Shown here piece by piece: positions 1 through 7,570 of a DNA stretch of 64,000 nucleotides (position 1 is its first letter; each line of letters starts with the position of its first letter). The translations under genes were made by a program, and so were the position numbers. Below the pieces are notes generated by a model, which made no database searches, was not told where the DNA came from, and saw only the letters and a list, made by a program, of their open reading frames with translations. This stretch comes from Acidobacteriota bacterium (GTDB lineage Bacteria; Acidobacteriota; Thermoanaerobaculia; Multivoradales; J023): NCBI GenBank assembly GCA_029263395.1, contig JAJCXO010000200.1, positions 1-64,000 of the forward strand, read 5' to 3'.

Positions 1-1
1 C

Positions 2-412
2 TGTTATCGGCCGGACGCAACGTTCAGTGACCCCGCGTTCCCGCATCTAGAGGGTGACAGGATCAATGCAATGTGGCGGATGTTGTGTCTCCGCGGCAAG
101 GATCTAGAACTCACGTTCAGCCAGGTGACAGCGGACGATGCGGTCGGTAAGGCTGAATGGGAAGCGAGATATACGTTCGGTGCTACTGGACGCCAGGTGC
201 ACAATCGGATATCCGCTACCTTCGAGTTCGAGGACGGTGGAATTCGCAAGCATACCGATCGCTTCGATTTCTACCGCTGGACTCGAATGGCACTCGGTCC
301 GGCCGGCGTGTTGTTGGGTTGGAGTGGATTCCTGCAAGGGAAGGTCCGCAGCAAAGCTGCCCGACAGTTGGATAAGTTCCTCGCCCGCGAAGCATCGTCG
401 TCAGAGGATTAA
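2..412 (+). CDS. NTF2-like (SnoaL-type) protein, 5' truncated
   Basis: The frame is already open at base 2 and reads through to the TAA at 410-412, so the start lies outside the window. The visible 136 residues resemble the small alpha+beta-barrel NTF2/SnoaL family: an early YRPDATFSDP segment, a middle stretch of alternating beta strands (WEARYTFGATGR, VHNRISATFEFEDG) and a DRFDFYRW strand near the end. Many members open with the same pattern, an aromatic residue followed by DATF.DPAF. Members act as small-molecule isomerases, hydrolases or binding proteins, and the substrate cannot be inferred here. An internal ATG at 71 would remove the first barrel strand and is not favoured. The next gene starts 92 bases downstream in the same direction. 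Confidence 0.7.
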   Translation, partial: CYRPDATFSDPAFPHLEGDRINAMWRMLCLRGKDLELTFSQVTADDAVGKAEWEARYTFGATGRQVHNRISATFEFEDGGIRKHTDRFDFYRWTRMALGPAGVLLGWSGFLQGKVRSKAARQLDKFLAREASSSED

Positions 413-504
413 AGCTACCCCACTTCGTGCCGCGTTCGCGGTGCGAGCTTTCGTTGTGAAGGCATCACCGACCTGATTCCAGGCCGGAGAAAAAGGAGAT
501 GTCC

Positions 505-1533
505 ATGGATCAGTTGCTGAGGCCTGCCGGTGTGCGGGCTCTAGCCGTCGAGTTGCCCAATCAAGTGAGGACCATCACCCTGCCGACAGGACAGAGTGCC
601 CTTCGTCATACCCTTCCAGAGGGAGTCACAGGGTTGGATCTCGACCAGGCGGTGGCCGCTGAGGTGATGCGGGCTGCCAAGCTCGAACCTCAGGATATCG
701 ACCTGGTCCTCAGCGCCAGCTTCCCGGCTTTGCCTGAGCCGTGCATCGGTAACTCCACGCCAATGGCTTGGAACATGGGGATGGAGTCCGCGGCAGCCTG
801 GAACATCGAGTCCGCCTGTGCCGGTGGTTTGGTGGCATTGCGCAGTGCCTGCCACGAAGTCATGCTGGGCGAATACGACACGGTACTGTTGGTTGTCGGA
901 TGCCCCTATTCCCACACCATCGAAGCCGGCCATCCTGCTTCGGACGTCATCGGTGATGCGGCGTTTGCAATGATCATCGGGCCCACCGCTCCAGGGCGGG
1001 GGTTGGTCAGCAGTGTGATCCGGAATTCCGGTCCGACTTGTCCCTTGGTCTCTTGGAGTGTCGATCTAGCGGTGCCTTCGGGGATCCGTTTGGCAGTCAG
1101 CGGAAAAACTGCCGGGCAGCTCGAGAATTGGGCGCTGAAACAACTACCGGAGCTGTCCCAAACACTGTTCGAACGCGCTGGGCTAACCGCCGGGGATGTA
1201 GATCATTGGGTGTGCAACGCTCCGACGCCGCGATTTGTCGATCGGGCGCTCGAGACGATGGGTGCCGACGCTAGAGACGGCGTCAACACCAATCGCCTAG
1301 TGGGCAATATCGGCCCGGCATTGATCGGTGTGTCACTGTTCTACAATGCGATTCTGCGCGACTTCCAGCCAGGCGACCTCGTACTCTGCTGTAGCGTCGG
1401 TAGCGAAGCGAGTCTGGCCCTGTCCTTGATGCGTTGGCCCGACGATGTGGCGTTGGGAACCGTGCCGGAAGCGGGCACCGTGGATCAAATGAAAGCGTTC
1501 GAGAACGAGCGGTTTCTGGTGGAGGCTGTCTAG
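505..1533 (+). CDS. 3-oxoacyl-ACP synthase III-like thiolase-fold protein
   Basis: A 342-residue KAS III/FabH-like condensing enzyme with the thiolase fold. The nucleophile motif is ESACAGGLVAL, matching the FabH active-site cysteine region. A GNIGPALIG segment matches the family Asn loop near the C-terminus. The segment aligned with the usual HQAN motif reads WVCNAPTPRF, so the catalytic His appears replaced, probably by Asn. Decarboxylative condensation may therefore be altered or lost, and acyl transfer or a non-decarboxylating role is possible. Start choice: GGAG at 495-498 directly abuts an ATG at 499 but lies six bases before the ATG at 505, so 505 is preferred. The next gene follows after 40 bases on the same strand. 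No acyl carrier protein or partner KAS gene is adjacent. Confidence 0.75.
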   Translation: MDQLLRPAGVRALAVELPNQVRTITLPTGQSALRHTLPEGVTGLDLDQAVAAEVMRAAKLEPQDIDLVLSASFPALPEPCIGNSTPMAWNMGMESAAAWNIESACAGGLVALRSACHEVMLGEYDTVLLVVGCPYSHTIEAGHPASDVIGDAAFAMIIGPTAPGRGLVSSVIRNSGPTCPLVSWSVDLAVPSGIRLAVSGKTAGQLENWALKQLPELSQTLFERAGLTAGDVDHWVCNAPTPRFVDRALETMGADARDGVNTNRLVGNIGPALIGVSLFYNAILRDFQPGDLVLCCSVGSEASLALSLMRWPDDVALGTVPEAGTVDQMKAFENERFLVEAV

Positions 1534-1573
1534 AAGGCGACCCACAAGCCGATTGGTGAATTAGACTGGTGCC

Positions 1574-2944
1574 GTGGCAAAACACGACATCGAGAGAAGC
1601 CTCCAGCCATCCGAAAACGACGGAGGGCTGGAGGCTGATGTGACCCGTTCCGGCGAGCATTCACGCGATCCGGAAGCCACAACCACGGTCCACATCCGAG
1701 CCTTACTCCAGATCCACCTGAAGTCCTCGGCTGAGCTGGCAGGTCTCGCTCCTGCGCAGATAACGGGATGGATGCGCCGTCATGACGAATTGGTCAAGAG
1801 CTTGCTGGCAGAGACCAGTGGTTTCGAGATCGGCAGGCCCGAGTCGGTCGAGCAGCTCGATCAAGGGTTCTTGCTGCTCTTCGAGCGGCCCGCCGAGGCG
1901 GTCCTGTATGCCCTGGCCTATCACCGCGAGTTGTTGCTGCTTGGCGCTGAGGAAACCATCTCTGTTGCTGCCGGGGTCGGTATTCACCTGGGGGAGATCA
2001 CCTTGGCTGAGACCTACCCGGGAGGAATCAGCCAAGGAACTGAGGGCTCGAACATCGCAGGCTTCGCCAAGTTGGTGACCCGTCACGTGGCCCGGTTGGC
2101 TGACGTTGGACAGACGTTGATGACTCGGATGGCCTATGAATTGGCGCAGCGGGCGATGGTCGGGATCGAGTCACCTGAGTACCTGTTGGAGTGGGTACCT
2201 CGAGGGAGTTATGGCCTGGCCGGTTTGGATGAGCCATACGAAATTTTCGAGGTCGGGGCGCAGGGAGTTACCGTTGCTGAACCGCCGCGGGATACCGAGA
2301 CGGCCAGACGCATAGCCCAGCGCGGCGAATCCGCCACAGCCTCGAATGGGGGATGGCTGAGCCGTCGCATGGTTTTGACGACGGCGGCCACCACCGTTGC
2401 AGGCGGCGGCCTGTGGTGGCTCCTGCAATCCATGGGGCTGATTGCCACCGCACCCTTGCGCGATGGCCAGAGTGGTCTGGCCATCGCCGTCCTCGGATTC
2501 AAGAACTTGTCTGGGCGTCCCGAGACGCAGAGTTTGGGCAGCCGTCTCGCCGAGCTCCTAGCGACCGAATTGGGAGCGGTAGACGGTCTGAGTGTGATCC
2601 CTGACGAACGGGTCGTGCAGATGAAAACGGAGTTGTCTCTCCCCGTGGCCGAAACCCTGGCCGAAGATACATTGCGCGAGGTTCGGCAGAATATCGGAAC
2701 AGATTACGTCCTCGTTGGCTCCTATTTGGTGCTCGGGGCTGCGGGCCAACTGAGGCTGAGCTTTCATTTGCAGCCGACTACGGGTGGCGAGACCATTTCG
2801 ATCAATGCCATCGGTCGCGAGTCTGAGCTGGTCGAGTTGGTCGCGCGGGCAACTCGGAAGGCCTGTGACGAGTTGGGGCTCGAACGGCCCCAGAAGCCGT
2901 TGGGCTCGATCCTACTGCTTGACGAGGGACAGCCTGACGAGTGA
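1574..2944 (+). CDS. Degenerate class III cyclase domain - TM - FlgO/TolB-like domain protein
   Basis: A 456-residue protein with a GTG start. Residues about 35-225 look like an adenylate/guanylate cyclase homology domain: a VGIHLGEIT strand, an SNIAGFAKLVTRHVARLA helix resembling the VNxAARL region, and a C-terminal GLDEPYEIFEV tail. The first metal-binding motif, normally FxDIxGFT, is missing, so catalysis is unlikely. One membrane segment follows at about 260-280 (MVLTTAATTVAGGG, LWWLL). Residues about 295-440 match the FlgO/TolB-N type fold, opening with IAVLGFKNLSG and including GTDYVLVGSYL. Fusions of cyclase or winged-helix modules to such periplasmic domains are common in Acidobacteriota and are thought to be sensory (established pattern; function here is inference). 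It may form an operon with the KAS III-like gene upstream. Confidence 0.7.
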   Translation: MAKHDIERSLQPSENDGGLEADVTRSGEHSRDPEATTTVHIRALLQIHLKSSAELAGLAPAQITGWMRRHDELVKSLLAETSGFEIGRPESVEQLDQGFLLLFERPAEAVLYALAYHRELLLLGAEETISVAAGVGIHLGEITLAETYPGGISQGTEGSNIAGFAKLVTRHVARLADVGQTLMTRMAYELAQRAMVGIESPEYLLEWVPRGSYGLAGLDEPYEIFEVGAQGVTVAEPPRDTETARRIAQRGESATASNGGWLSRRMVLTTAATTVAGGGLWWLLQSMGLIATAPLRDGQSGLAIAVLGFKNLSGRPETQSLGSRLAELLATELGAVDGLSVIPDERVVQMKTELSLPVAETLAEDTLREVRQNIGTDYVLVGSYLVLGAAGQLRLSFHLQPTTGGETISINAIGRESELVELVARATRKACDELGLERPQKPLGSILLLDEGQPDE

Positions 2945-3041
2945 CTGGCTTGCAGATAGGCTGTCTGACGGGGGACTACCAGGCGAGGGATGAGCACTGC
3001 GTGAGATTGATGGTTTCGGTAGCTATGTCCCAATGTCTATA

Positions 3042-3079
3042 CTTGGCAGGCCGCACGGTACTTGGCAGGCCGCACGGTG
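3042..3079. repeat. 19-bp tandem duplication
   Basis: Two head-to-tail copies of a 19-base unit beginning CTTGGCAGGCCGCACGGT lie upstream of the DNRLRE protein start, differing only at the last base. The duplication lies before the ribosome binding site of that gene and probably falls in its leader. Confidence 0.9.
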
Positions 3080-3134
3080 TCAGGCCATTCCCTCTACATC
3101 CCAAAGATATAAGTTGACTAGGAGTCCGGTAGTC

Positions 3135-3911
3135 ATGGTCCAGTCTCATCACTCCGTAAGATTCGGCACCGCCACACTCGCATCCGTCTGGTCATGGATC
3201 ATCATAGCTGCTGTTTTGGGCGTTGCCTCGGCAGCTCCGCTTGCTGCGGAGACGATCGTTCTGAATCCAGTGAAAGACAATAGTCTGTTTGAAGACAACG
3301 GTGGCCTGAGCAACGGAGCAGGGGAGTACCTGTTCGCTGGTAAAGCAGCCACCGATCTTGCTCGACGAGCCGTCCTGGCGTTCGACGTGGCGTCAGCTCT
3401 GCCGGCCGATGCGACTATCAACGAGGTTGAGCTGGCGATAGACGTCACCAAGATTCGCAACACTGACAGCTGGATTTTCGAGCTTCGGCGGCTGCTGGTG
3501 GATTGGGGAGAAGGAACGTCGGATGCCGAGGATGAAGAAGGGATGGGTATTGCCGCCACTGCTGGTGACGCAACCTGGGTCAATACATTTTTCCCGGGGA
3601 GTTCCTGGACCAATCCTGGCGGAGATTTTTCGGGCGTCGTCAGTGGCACCAAAACCATTGGGGCTGAGGGTTCCTATACTTGGAGCACAACCCCGCAGAT
3701 GGTCAGTGACGTCCAGGACTGGCTGAACAATCCGGCCTCGAACTTCGGTTGGATTGTGATCGGCGACGAGTCGACCTTGGGTACTGCCAAGCGATTCAAT
3801 AGCCGTGAGAACAGCGCCCCTGCTACCGCACCCAGGCTAACGATCAGTTTCGACGTTTTGATTTTCTCGGATGGGTTCGAGTCGGGCGACCTCAGCGGTT
3901 GGGGACCGTAA
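3135..3911 (+). CDS. Secreted DNRLRE-domain protein with GFESGDLSGW C-terminal tail
   Basis: A 258-residue exported protein. The ATG at 3135 follows GGAG at 3121-3124; an earlier in-frame start at 3033 would run through the tandem duplication and lacks a binding site. An N-terminal signal peptide of hydrophobic residues (SWIIIAAVLGVASAA) ends near PLAAE. The body resembles the DNRLRE beta-sandwich family: DNSLFEDNGGLSNG near the start, ARRAVLAFDVASALP, and the late SRENSAPATAPRLTISF. The protein ends in FSDGFESGDLSGWGP. That short C-terminal motif recurs on many secreted proteins of Acidobacteriota and some Gammaproteobacteria and is suspected to be a sorting or anchoring tag. Likely an extracellular adhesive or matrix protein; no catalytic residues are seen. 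Confidence 0.75.
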   Translation: MVQSHHSVRFGTATLASVWSWIIIAAVLGVASAAPLAAETIVLNPVKDNSLFEDNGGLSNGAGEYLFAGKAATDLARRAVLAFDVASALPADATINEVELAIDVTKIRNTDSWIFELRRLLVDWGEGTSDAEDEEGMGIAATAGDATWVNTFFPGSSWTNPGGDFSGVVSGTKTIGAEGSYTWSTTPQMVSDVQDWLNNPASNFGWIVIGDESTLGTAKRFNSRENSAPATAPRLTISFDVLIFSDGFESGDLSGWGP

Positions 3912-4473
3912 GCAACCACTGCGTTGATGGCCTCCTCGAGTGTGATCATCCAACAGATAGATCCATCGAAACACGAGGGCTAAAAAACCTTTAGTTTCCC
4001 TGGGTGTTTCGAATGGGCATTCGAAGAGCGCCCTGGGTACTCATAATAATCCTGGGCGCTCATAAGAACCAACGGCCTGGTGGCACCTGCAAGGAAACAT
4101 GGTTTCAGTGCTCAGGTGGAGCGGTCACTGGCGACGCTCGCAACGCTTCAGCCGCGGCGCAGGTACCACTCAGACCTCTTGACCTGGCGCCCTCGGCGGC
4201 GAAGAAACGTGATACGAATGCATCATATTTCTTGACGGCGCGAGGGCTCTGGCTGATCCGGTGGAGACATGATTTAGGCCTCCTTGGTAGTTCGATAAAC
4301 AGCCTACACCCGGGGTGGAGGTCCGTCAAGCCCCAAAACTGATCAAGTTTTCATGGGCACCCGAAGGGACGTGAACGACGGGCAGACTGGATGTTCTTTC
4401 GACGGCTCGAGGGGACTCTCAGAGGGGAGTATCGTCGCGGTCGGTGGTGGCCTCGTTCGGTTCGAGGTGACCC
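3912..4473. other. Intergenic region with inverted and direct repeats, no supported gene
   Basis: This 562-base gap between convergent genes holds no convincing coding sequence. GAGCGCCC at 4026-4033 pairs with GGGCGCTC at 4054-4061 across a 20-base loop. The same area is also a 15-base imperfect direct repeat (4032-4046 and 4051-4065). Around 3977-4000 a short CTAAA/TTTAG hairpin could help terminate the secreted-protein transcript. Confidence 0.6.
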
Positions 4474-4513
4474 TCAAGAGGGAGTCCCGTCACGGTCAGT
4501 GGTGGCCTCGTTT
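4436..4513. repeat. Imperfect direct repeat with 56-bp period
   Basis: CGCGGTCGGTGGTGGCCTCG at 4436 is repeated as CACGGTCAGTGGTGGCCTCG at 4492. The preceding bases (GAGGGGACTCTC and AAGAGGGAGTCCC-like) also correspond loosely, giving a 56-base period. The second copy runs into the 3' end of the O-antigen ligase gene. Confidence 0.75.
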
Positions 4514-5793
4514 TGCAGACAAAGTGGTAGGGCCAGCAAGAACAGCATCAACCGTTGGATTTCGGTGTCGCGCCAGTTGGCTTCGAATAGCCCCGCCAGA
4601 TTGAAGCCGACAATGACCAGCATGGTGCCCAGATAGAGGTCGGCTCGTTCGCCGTCCGGCCCGCCTTCTTGTTGGTATCCACGATAGGCGAGCTGGAGAC
4701 TGGCGATCATCAACCAGAGGTAGGCGGCGAGGGACAACAGACCGCGTTCGGAAGCGGTCTGGAGGAAGCTGTTGTGGAGATGGGAGGCTTTGAACCGTGG
4801 GGCAGTCGGATGACGATAGATCGGATATCGATGTTTCACGACGCCCGGGCCGATGCCGAACAACGGCCTCTCAGAGATCATGTAGAGGCCAGCTTGTAAC
4901 ATGCTGAGGCGGTCGTAGTTGGACTCGTTGCGTGGGTCGGCAATCGATGTAATGCGTGCCTTCCACGGAGCAGGGGCAAACGATAAGAACAGTGTGCCAG
5001 CCACCGCAACAGCCGCCAGATAAACCGCCAAGTAGCGTCGACCACGCCATACCAAAACCAAGGTGCAGGTGATGCTAGCCGCAACCCAGGCACCGCGAGT
5101 CAGCGTCAGCAAGAGCGTTGCACTGACCAGTAGCAGCGCCAACCAGTGCCATGGATTCTTCCAGCCGGTGCCGGAGATCATCCGGCCGATCAGCAAGAAG
5201 GTGCCGAGGAGGAGCGCTCCTGAGAAGGTCATGTAGTGCGAGAAGGGTCCCGGGATCCGATTGTCGAGGGGGCCATAATCGGTGAAGATGTACTGGCCGA
5301 TGCCGTAGACTGCAATCAGTACGGTCATGATCAGTAGCCCGTCGATCAGGCGCCGTACCTCAGCGGTACCGCGCACCAGCAGAATCGCCAGGGGTAACGT
5401 CGAGAGTCCGAGCAGGCTCTTGAGCTCTCGAGCGCTGACCGACACCTCGAGCGAGGTGATCACCGAGACCAGAAAAAAGACGACGTACAGGCCCAGAGGC
5501 AGCAGCAGTGGGGAATTTCTACGCCAACACCATGTCAAATGGCGGTGACGGCGGGCACTCCACAAGATCGACAGCCCGAGCCAGGTGTTGGATTGTGCAA
5601 TCGCCCAGATCGACAACAAGTGGCCAGCGAACAACCAGTAGCCAGGTCGTCGCGGTGAATCTGCGAGCGATTCGATGTGGATCAGGCGTTTGGGGCTCCA
5701 GGTCATCAGGACGGCAGATGCTAGCATCCCGGCCTGCCTGAGAAGGCTCTGTTGATCAACGTAGATGGGTGGATTTTGGTGTGCTGTCTCCAT
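4474..5793 (-). CDS. O-antigen ligase family (Wzy/WaaL-type) membrane protein
   Basis: About 439 residues with some ten to twelve hydrophobic segments, for example LLLPLGLYVVFFLVSVITS and LIDGLLIMTVLIAVYGIGQY. The signature periplasmic-loop region follows ERPLFGIGPG and includes ASHLHNSFLQTASERGLL, matching the Wzy_C/O-antigen ligase family that joins or polymerises lipid-linked glycans at the outer face of the inner membrane. The cited motif is the ligase-type His in HLHNSFLQ. The reading frame extends upstream to 6273, but that part overlaps the divergent ATP-grasp-like gene and has no membrane character, so the ATG at 5793 is chosen; its ribosome binding site is weak. The start regions of this gene and its divergent neighbour are about 60 bases apart, so they share a promoter region. 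A role in surface polysaccharide or lipopolysaccharide assembly is inferred. Confidence 0.82.
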   Translation of the reverse strand: METAHQNPPIYVDQQSLLRQAGMLASAVLMTWSPKRLIHIESLADSPRRPGYWLFAGHLLSIWAIAQSNTWLGLSILWSARRHRHLTWCWRRNSPLLLPLGLYVVFFLVSVITSLEVSVSARELKSLLGLSTLPLAILLVRGTAEVRRLIDGLLIMTVLIAVYGIGQYIFTDYGPLDNRIPGPFSHYMTFSGALLLGTFLLIGRMISGTGWKNPWHWLALLLVSATLLLTLTRGAWVAASITCTLVLVWRGRRYLAVYLAAVAVAGTLFLSFAPAPWKARITSIADPRNESNYDRLSMLQAGLYMISERPLFGIGPGVVKHRYPIYRHPTAPRFKASHLHNSFLQTASERGLLSLAAYLWLMIASLQLAYRGYQQEGGPDGERADLYLGTMLVIVGFNLAGLFEANWRDTEIQRLMLFLLALPLCLQNEATTDRDGTPS

Positions 5794-5853
5794 CGGTATG
5801 ATCTGGACCGACCCGACGAGCTTTGACGACTGGAATTTCGAGAGAGACTCACC

Positions 5854-6819
5854 ATGGCGAGACTCACCTTCTTGGTGCACAAAGGTAAGGAGTACACGGT
5901 CCAGAAGTATCTGGCCAGTTGGGGGCAAGAACTGGTTGGCCGAGTGGACATCAAGCATTATCCAGAGTTGCGCAGCACCGGGCATACTTGGCTCAAGCGA
6001 CTGAGTCAGGACGTTCGTGCCCGCCGGATCGGTACCCTGCGCGATCCGGGGCCGCCGACCGGAGAGCCGCGGATCTACATCTTCACCGATATCGAACGTT
6101 TGAGTGCTTCCGAAACCGCGGTTGCCGAAGCTCTTTACCAACGGCTGGCGGACCATCCCGACACCAGGTTGATCGTCAACCACCCGACCCGTTCGCTCCG
6201 TCGGCTCGAGTTGCTCCAATTGTTGAAGGCTCGCGGCCTCAACAGTTTTGGGGTTTATCCCGCCGGGGAGCACCCGCAGCCAGAGCGCTGGCCGGTGTTC
6301 CTACGCGACGAAAACGAGCACGGTGGCAGCTTTTCGGACCTGCTGCACTCACCTCGTGAGCTCGAACAACACCTCGCCAAATTGAGTGCCGCTGAGCTGG
6401 CGGACAAGGTGGTTGTGGAGCACTGCGATACGTCGGACGCCGAGGGCACCATTCGTAAGTACGGTGCTTTTCGCATCCGTGAGCGGATCATCGCTCGCCA
6501 GATCCACTTCAGCCGCCATTGGGTGGTGCGGGTACCGGATCTGCAACAACCTTGGACCGGCCACGAAGAGCTCGAATACGTTGAGGCCAATCCGCACCAG
6601 AAGGAAATCATGGAGATTTTCGAGTGTGCTCGAATCGACTACGGGCGAGTGGATTACAGCGTTGCGGACGGCAAAATCCAGGTATGGGAGATCAACACTA
6701 ACCCGATGATCCTGATCCCCAAGGATCGTCAGGATCCTCTGCGCTTTGCCGCCCACGATCGTTTTGGCCAAGCGTTCACCGCTGCTCTCGAAGCGTTGTT
6801 GGCCGGTGCTGGCGAGTGA
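5854..6819 (+). CDS. ATP-grasp-like protein, surface-glycan neighbourhood
   Basis: A 321-residue soluble protein. The C-terminal third carries ATP-grasp-like features: RQIHFSRHWVVRVPDL, an EYVEANPHQKEIMEIF helix, then YGRVDYSVADGKIQVWEINTNPM. The last segment fits the family's metal-binding strand, in which acidic and Asn residues (D, E, N) hold ATP-Mg. The N-terminal part (TFLVHKGKEYTVQKYLA, then YIFTDIERLSASE) is not assigned. ATP-grasp enzymes make carboxylate-amine or related bonds, and homologues with this layout sit beside polysaccharide genes. Here the divergent O-antigen ligase supports a glycan-modification role (inference). The start is supported by a purine-rich GAGAGAGACTC before the ATG. 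It is transcribed away from the ligase and converges on the first selenoprotein. Confidence 0.65.
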   Translation: MARLTFLVHKGKEYTVQKYLASWGQELVGRVDIKHYPELRSTGHTWLKRLSQDVRARRIGTLRDPGPPTGEPRIYIFTDIERLSASETAVAEALYQRLADHPDTRLIVNHPTRSLRRLELLQLLKARGLNSFGVYPAGEHPQPERWPVFLRDENEHGGSFSDLLHSPRELEQHLAKLSAAELADKVVVEHCDTSDAEGTIRKYGAFRIRERIIARQIHFSRHWVVRVPDLQQPWTGHEELEYVEANPHQKEIMEIFECARIDYGRVDYSVADGKIQVWEINTNPMILIPKDRQDPLRFAAHDRFGQAFTAALEALLAGAGE

Positions 6820-6839
6820 CCGAGAGGAACGAAGCTTCC

Positions 6840-6888
6840 AAGTCCCATTAGGGACTTCATTACTGAGCGAGGGATTTCATTCAATCCC
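6840..6888. terminator. Two adjacent hairpins between convergent genes
   Basis: AAGTCCC at 6840-6846 pairs perfectly with GGGACTT at 6851-6857 around an ATTA loop. GGGATT at 6871-6876 pairs with AATCCC at 6883-6888. Both lie between the ATP-grasp-like gene and the convergent selenoprotein gene, so they may stop transcription from either side. Neither is followed by a long T run. Confidence 0.5.
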
Positions 6889-6908
6889 TGGTGCTGGCTG
6901 GACGCGGT

Positions 6909-7442
6909 CTAACCCAAAGCTGCAATCAAATCGACCGGCTCGGCGTTGTCACCGAAGGTTTGGCTTAAGTGGCCGAAAAGATCAACGTTGCCGGGACCGA
7001 AGACGAAGCTGCCGCCGAGCTGGAAAGGATTTTTGCCGAGTCGACGTTGGCGATGGCCGCCAGCCTGGGCTCGTTTGCGGGCAGCCAGGTTGTCGCGTCG
7101 CATCAGGTGGAGCATCGAGCCCATCTTGAGCCCGGCAACCTTGTAGGCTTGGCGCTCTTCGTCGATCAATAGCGGGAACGAAATCTCGGTCTGCCGCTTG
7201 AAGATCGAACCGTAGTGGCGATCTCCGAGACCAATCGCGGCGAGGTTGGCGCCCGCCTGCTGAATGTCGTCTTCGTGGTCACGCAACTGCGCAACATGCT
7301 CGCGGCAGAAGATTCAGCCGTAGTGGCGCAAGAAGACCAGGATCGTCGGCTTTTCGTGCCATAACGATCCGAGCTCAACTTGCTGCCCTTCGGTATCTGG
7401 CAAGGTGACCTTGGCGAGGGCGGCGCTCAATGTGGTGTTCAT
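6909..7442 (-). CDS. Peroxiredoxin-like (AhpC/TSA) selenoprotein, UxxC motif
   Basis: A 177-residue thioredoxin-fold protein if the in-frame TGA (complement of 7314-7316) is read as selenocysteine 43. Before the TGA the protein reads ELGSLWHEKPTILVFLRHYG. After it the same frame continues IFCREHVAQLRDH and on to a full peroxiredoxin-like domain. The redox motif is therefore U43-I-F-C46, where homologues of the AhpC/TSA_2 (PRXL2-like) family have GCxFCRE. Later strands such as FPLLIDEERQAYKVAGL are typical of the family. The start ATG at 7442 opens MNTTLSAALAKVTLP. A stem-loop follows the TGA. The likely role is thiol-dependent peroxide or disulfide reduction in the cytosol. It is divergent from proB across 128 bases containing a 13-base tandem repeat. 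A frameshifted or dead gene is less likely because the frame and motif resume exactly. Confidence 0.85.
7287..7308 (-). promoter_or_regulatory. Candidate bacterial SECIS stem-loop (selenoprotein 1)
   Basis: On the minus strand, five bases after the UGA, CTG-C-CGC (7308-7302) pairs with GCGCAG (7292-7287), giving six pairs with one bulged C. The apical loop is nine bases, GAGCATGTT, containing G and GU. The loop starts about 12 bases after the UGA, slightly nearer than in Escherichia coli fdhF. Hand-folded only. Confidence 0.5.
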
Positions 7443-7504
7443 GCGTGCCAGTATATCTGCATAGGTGAGCCTGTATCCCGAGAAGGCACGACCAGTCCTG
7501 GGTT

Positions 7505-7556
7505 GACTCGTCGGGATGACTCGTCGGGATGACCCGTCGGGATGACCCGTCGGGAT
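7505..7556. repeat. Four tandem copies of a 13-bp unit upstream of proB
   Basis: Four contiguous 13-base units read GACTCGTCGGGAT twice and GACCCGTCGGGAT twice. They end 14 bases before the proB ATG, in the divergent control region shared with the first selenoprotein gene. The copies could alter leader length or spacing by slippage, which is inference. Confidence 0.9.
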
Positions 7557-7570
7557 AAACTCGAACGGTG

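Noticed and set aside
4004-4342. 112-residue plus-strand frame in the 3.9-4.5 kb gap
   Set aside because: No ribosome binding site, no recognisable family, and it spans hairpin repeats.
5794-6273. N-terminal extension of the O-antigen ligase
   Set aside because: It lies antisense to the divergent ATP-grasp-like gene and lacks membrane segments.
7314-7316. TGA in the first peroxiredoxin-like gene as a sequencing error
   Set aside because: The same Cys-to-U logic applies, with the partner Cys retained in IFC and homology continuing after it. A second independent case in the window makes error less likely.
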